From the NCBI GenBank assembly GCA_035651595.1, contig DASRFJ010000143.1, forward strand, positions 1 to 9,528: DNA of 9,528 bases, written 5' to 3'. The DNA comes from JAFARZ01 sp035651595 (lineage in GTDB: Bacteria > Actinomycetota > Actinomycetes > Streptosporangiales > Streptosporangiaceae). How positions within the stretch are numbered: the stretch's first letter is position 1; every line of letters begins with the position of its first letter. The position numbers and the translations under genes are program-made. Positions 7,003-9,528 of the stretch are shown piece after piece. A model generated the notes under the pieces. That model saw nothing but the letters and a program-made list of their open reading frames with translations, was not told the DNA's origin and did not search any database.

Positions 7003-7956
7003 CTAGAGGCTGGCGACGTCGGCTTGCTTGGCGCGGACGGCTTCGGCGGCGGTGCGCAGGTCGGCCAGCTCGGACTCGGTAAGGTCGCGCTGGACGATCC
7101 GGTGGATGCCCGCGGAGCCGATCTCCGCCTCGACGCCGAGGTAGACGCCGGAGATGCCGTACTCGCCGTCCACCCAGGCGCACACCGGCATGACCGCGCC
7201 GGAGTCCTCCGCGACGGCCCGCGCCATGCGCGCGGCCGCGGCGGACGGCGCGTAGTAGGCGGAGCCGGTCTTGAGCAGCGCGACGATCTCGCCGCCGCCG
7301 TTGCGGGTGCGGGTTACCAGCTGCTCGACCTCGGCCTGCGGCAGCAGGCTGGCCAGCGGCTTGCCGTCGACCGTGCACGCGGACGGAACCGGGACCATCG
7401 TGTCGCCGTGTGAGCCGAGCGTCAGCGTCTTGACGCTGCCGACCGGGACGCCGAGCTTGTCCGCGACGAAGTAGCTGAACCGCGCCGTGTCGAGCATGCC
7501 GGCCTGCCCCATCACCCGGCTGTGCGGGAAGCCGGATACCTTCGCGGCCAGCGCGGTCATCTCGTCCAGCGGGTTCGACACCACGATCAGCACCGCTTCC
7601 GGCGCGTACTTGGTGACGTTCTCCACCACGTTGCGGACGATCTTCGCGTTGACCTCGATCAGGTCCATCCGGGACATGCCGGGCTTGCGCGCCAGGCCCG
7701 CGGTGACGACCACGATATTGCTGCCCGCGATGGCCTCATAGCCCTCGCCGGCCTGGCCGGTGGTCTGGCCGGTGACCTTCGTCTCGAAGCCCTCCACCGG
7801 GCGGGACTGGTTCATGTCCAGGGCCAGCCCCTCGGGCTTGCCCTCGATGATGTCGGTGAGCACGACCTCGTCGAAGATGTCGTACTCGGCCAGCCGCTGC
7901 GCGGTCGTGGAGCCGTAGAAGCCGGCCCCGATGACGGCTACTTTGCCTCTAGTCAT
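7003..7956 (-). CDS. mdh: Malate dehydrogenase (NAD-dependent, LDH-like type)
   Basis: It catalyses malate + NAD+ to oxaloacetate + NADH in the TCA cycle, as a cytoplasmic oligomer. The 317-residue product has the Rossmann GAGFYG (10-15), acidic Asp35 at the end of strand 2 (NAD preference), the mobile-loop ARKPGMSRMDL (89-99) with Arg90 and Arg96 as substrate contacts, VSNPLDEMT (126-134) with Asn128, LDTARF (155-160) with Asp156 and Arg159, and GSHGDTMVP (181-189) with catalytic His183. Arg90 in place of the glutamine used by lactate dehydrogenases points to malate. The pattern is of the LDH-like MDH class, not the longer cytosolic-type MDH found in many actinomycetes. The ATG lies 10 nt after the icd stop, with only a weak AGG-type SD; translational coupling is likely. 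No terminator is evident before the repeat array downstream. Confidence 0.95.
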   Translation of the reverse strand: MTRGKVAVIGAGFYGSTTAQRLAEYDIFDEVVLTDIIEGKPEGLALDMNQSRPVEGFETKVTGQTTGQAGEGYEAIAGSNIVVVTAGLARKPGMSRMDLIEVNAKIVRNVVENVTKYAPEAVLIVVSNPLDEMTALAAKVSGFPHSRVMGQAGMLDTARFSYFVADKLGVPVGSVKTLTLGSHGDTMVPVPSACTVDGKPLASLLPQAEVEQLVTRTRNGGGEIVALLKTGSAYYAPSAAAARMARAVAEDSGAVMPVCAWVDGEYGISGVYLGVEAEIGSAGIHRIVQRDLTESELADLRTAAEAVRAKQADVASL

Positions 7957-7966
7957 GGCGGCCAGC

Positions 7967-9528
7967 CTACAGCGCGGCCAGCGCGGCGTTGAACGTGGCC
8001 GACGGGCGCATGACGGCGTCCGCGCGGGCCGGGTCGGGCCGGTAGTAGCCGCCGAGTTCGACCGGCTCGCCCTGCACCGCGGCCAGCTCCCCGACGATGA
8101 CCTGCTCGCCGTCCGCGAGCACCTTGGCCAGCGGCGCGAACACGGCGCGCAGCTCCTCGTCCTCGTCCTGGGCGGCCAGCTCCTGTGCCCAGTACAGCGC
8201 CAGGTAGAAGTGCGACCCGCGGTTGTCGATCCCGCCTAGCTTGCGGGACGGGGACCGGTCCTCGTTCAGGAAGGTCTCAGTAGCCCGATCCAGCGTAACG
8301 GCCAGCACTTCGGCCTTCGGGTTTCCGGTCACCCGCGCGAGGTGTTCGAAGCTGGCGGCGAGCGCGAAGAATTCGCCGAGGCTGTCCCAGCGCAGGTAGT
8401 TCTCCTTGAGCAGCTGCTGGACGTGCTTGGGCGCCGAACCGCCGGCGCCGGTCTCGAACAGGCCGCCGCCGTTGATCAGCGGGACGATCGAGAGCATCTT
8501 GGCGCTGGTGCCCAGCTCCAGGATCGGGAACAAGTCAGTAAGGTAGTCGCGCAGCACGTTGCCGGTGACCGAGATCGTGTTCTTGCCCTCGCGGATCCTT
8601 TGTACGGAGTACTTCGTGGCGGCCACCGGGTCGAGGACCTCGATGGTCAGGCCGTTCGTGTCGTGATCCGCGTTCAGGTAGGTGCTGACCTTCTTGATCA
8701 GCTCGGCGTCGTGCGCGCGGGTCTCGTCCAGCCAGAACACGATCGGGTCGCCGCTGAGGCGGGCGCGGGTGACCGCCAGCTTGACCCAGTCGCGGATCGC
8801 GACGTCCTTGGTCTGGCACATGCGGAACAGGTCACCCCGGCGGACCTCCTGGGTCATGATCGTCTGCCCGGCGCCGTCCACCACGCGGACGATGCCGTCG
8901 GCGTGCACCACGAACGTCTTGTCGTGGCTGCCGTACTCCTCGGCGGCCTGTGCCATCAGCCCGACGTTCGGCACGTCGCCCATGGTCCGCGGGTCGTAGG
9001 CGCCGTTGGCCTTGCAGTCGTCGATCACCGCCTGGTAGACGCCCGCGTAGCTGGAGTCGGGGATCACCGCCAGCGTGTCGTGCTCGCCGCCGTCCGGGCC
9101 CCACATGTGGCCGCCGATGCGGATCATGGCCGGCATCGACGCGTCCACGATCACGTCGCTCGGCACGTGCAGATTGGTGATGCCCTTGTCGGAGTTCACC
9201 ATCGCGACCGCCGGCCCATTGGCATACGCCGCCTGGATGTCCGCCTCGATCGCCGCCTTCTGCTCCGCCGGCAGGCTCTGGATCTTCGCCACCAGGTCGC
9301 CGAACCCATTGTTGAAATCCACGCCCAGCTCCTTCAGCACCGCACCGTGCTTGGCAATCACGTCCTTGAAAAACGCCTTCACCACGTGGCCGAAAATGAT
9401 CGGGTCCGAAACCTTCATCATCGTCGCCTTGAGATGCACTGAGAAGAGCACGCCGAGGCTCTTCGCCTCCGCAATCTGTGACTCGATAAAAGCCACCAGC
9501 GCCTTCTTGCGCAGCACCGTCGCATCGA
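7967..9528 (-). CDS. icd: Isocitrate dehydrogenase, monomeric NADP type (5' end outside window)
   Basis: It oxidatively decarboxylates isocitrate to 2-oxoglutarate with NADP+, a TCA-cycle step. The frame is open to the window edge, with 519 codons plus TAG visible. Monomeric enzymes have about 740 residues, so roughly the first 220 are missing. The GTG at 9515-9517 is an internal valine codon, not a start. Visible signature blocks are SVHLKATMMKVSDPIIFGH near the visible N-terminus, NNGFGDL, PAMIRIGGHMWG, AVIPDSSYAGVYQAVIDDCK, MGDVPNVGLMAQAAEEYGSHDK, FRMCQTKDVAIRDWVKLAVTR, FWLDETRAHD and LINGGGLFETGAGGSAPKH, all characteristic of the monomeric family and unlike dimeric Icd. It is the upstream partner of mdh, 10 nt away, so two TCA enzymes are co-expressed. 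The promoter lies outside the window. Confidence 0.96.
   Translation of the reverse strand, partial: DATVLRKKALVAFIESQIAEAKSLGVLFSVHLKATMMKVSDPIIFGHVVKAFFKDVIAKHGAVLKELGVDFNNGFGDLVAKIQSLPAEQKAAIEADIQAAYANGPAVAMVNSDKGITNLHVPSDVIVDASMPAMIRIGGHMWGPDGGEHDTLAVIPDSSYAGVYQAVIDDCKANGAYDPRTMGDVPNVGLMAQAAEEYGSHDKTFVVHADGIVRVVDGAGQTIMTQEVRRGDLFRMCQTKDVAIRDWVKLAVTRARLSGDPIVFWLDETRAHDAELIKKVSTYLNADHDTNGLTIEVLDPVAATKYSVQRIREGKNTISVTGNVLRDYLTDLFPILELGTSAKMLSIVPLINGGGLFETGAGGSAPKHVQQLLKENYLRWDSLGEFFALAASFEHLARVTGNPKAEVLAVTLDRATETFLNEDRSPSRKLGGIDNRGSHFYLALYWAQELAAQDEDEELRAVFAPLAKVLADGEQVIVGELAAVQGEPVELGGYYRPDPARADAVMRPSATFNAALAAL

Noticed and set aside
8342..9442. Long open frame on the plus strand opposite icd
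   Set aside because: It is a shadow of the well-identified icd gene: His/Val/Arg-rich composition, no family features and caused by GC-biased third positions.
9515..9517. GTG as the start of a 516-residue isocitrate dehydrogenase
   Set aside because: The frame continues open to the window edge, and the product would lack about 220 N-terminal residues of the monomeric enzyme; the GTG encodes an internal valine.

Overview
The window reads as a stretch of chromosome from a high-GC actinomycete. Most codons end in G or C, GTG is used as a start codon, and the monomeric-type isocitrate dehydrogenase and CYP140-like P450 suggest the Pseudonocardiaceae/Mycobacteriales side of the phylum (for example an Amycolatopsis-like organism). 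That placement is inference from recognised families, not a search result. Seven complete genes and one cut gene are supported; all but one lie on the minus strand.

Left block (1-2535): glmS, the glutamine-dependent glucosamine-6-phosphate synthase, is preceded at 20 nt by a 98-codon basic protein of unknown function in the same probable operon. Upstream is a 401-bp gene-free stretch. It holds a small hairpin and a striking nested inverted repeat (13-bp outer arms, 11-bp inner stem) whose core looks like a bidirectional intrinsic terminator.

Middle block (2536-5692): a TetR-type repressor and a cytochrome P450 overlap by 4 nt (ATGA) and are transcribed divergently from an M20-family amidohydrolase. 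The short divergent region contains a 20-bp dyad centred on GTAC that covers the repressor's predicted -10 and start codon, which suggests autoregulation and a ligand-responsive catabolic or tailoring module.

Accessory gene (5616-6890): an AAA_14/DUF4143-type ATPase with a C-terminal PD-(D/E)xK-like motif. Its codon use is less GC-biased than its neighbours'. It overlaps the 3' end of the amidohydrolase tail to tail by 77 bp, as if it had been inserted there and replaced the native stop. Its start is preceded by three copies of a 14-bp element at an exact 23-bp period. Each copy carries an extended -10-like sequence or a close variant, and the last one is placed for a leaderless GTG start. 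This is the most unusual part of the window.

Right block (7003-9528): icd (monomeric NADP-isocitrate dehydrogenase, 5' end outside the window) and mdh (NAD-malate dehydrogenase) lie 10 nt apart in one operon, a compact TCA-cycle pair.
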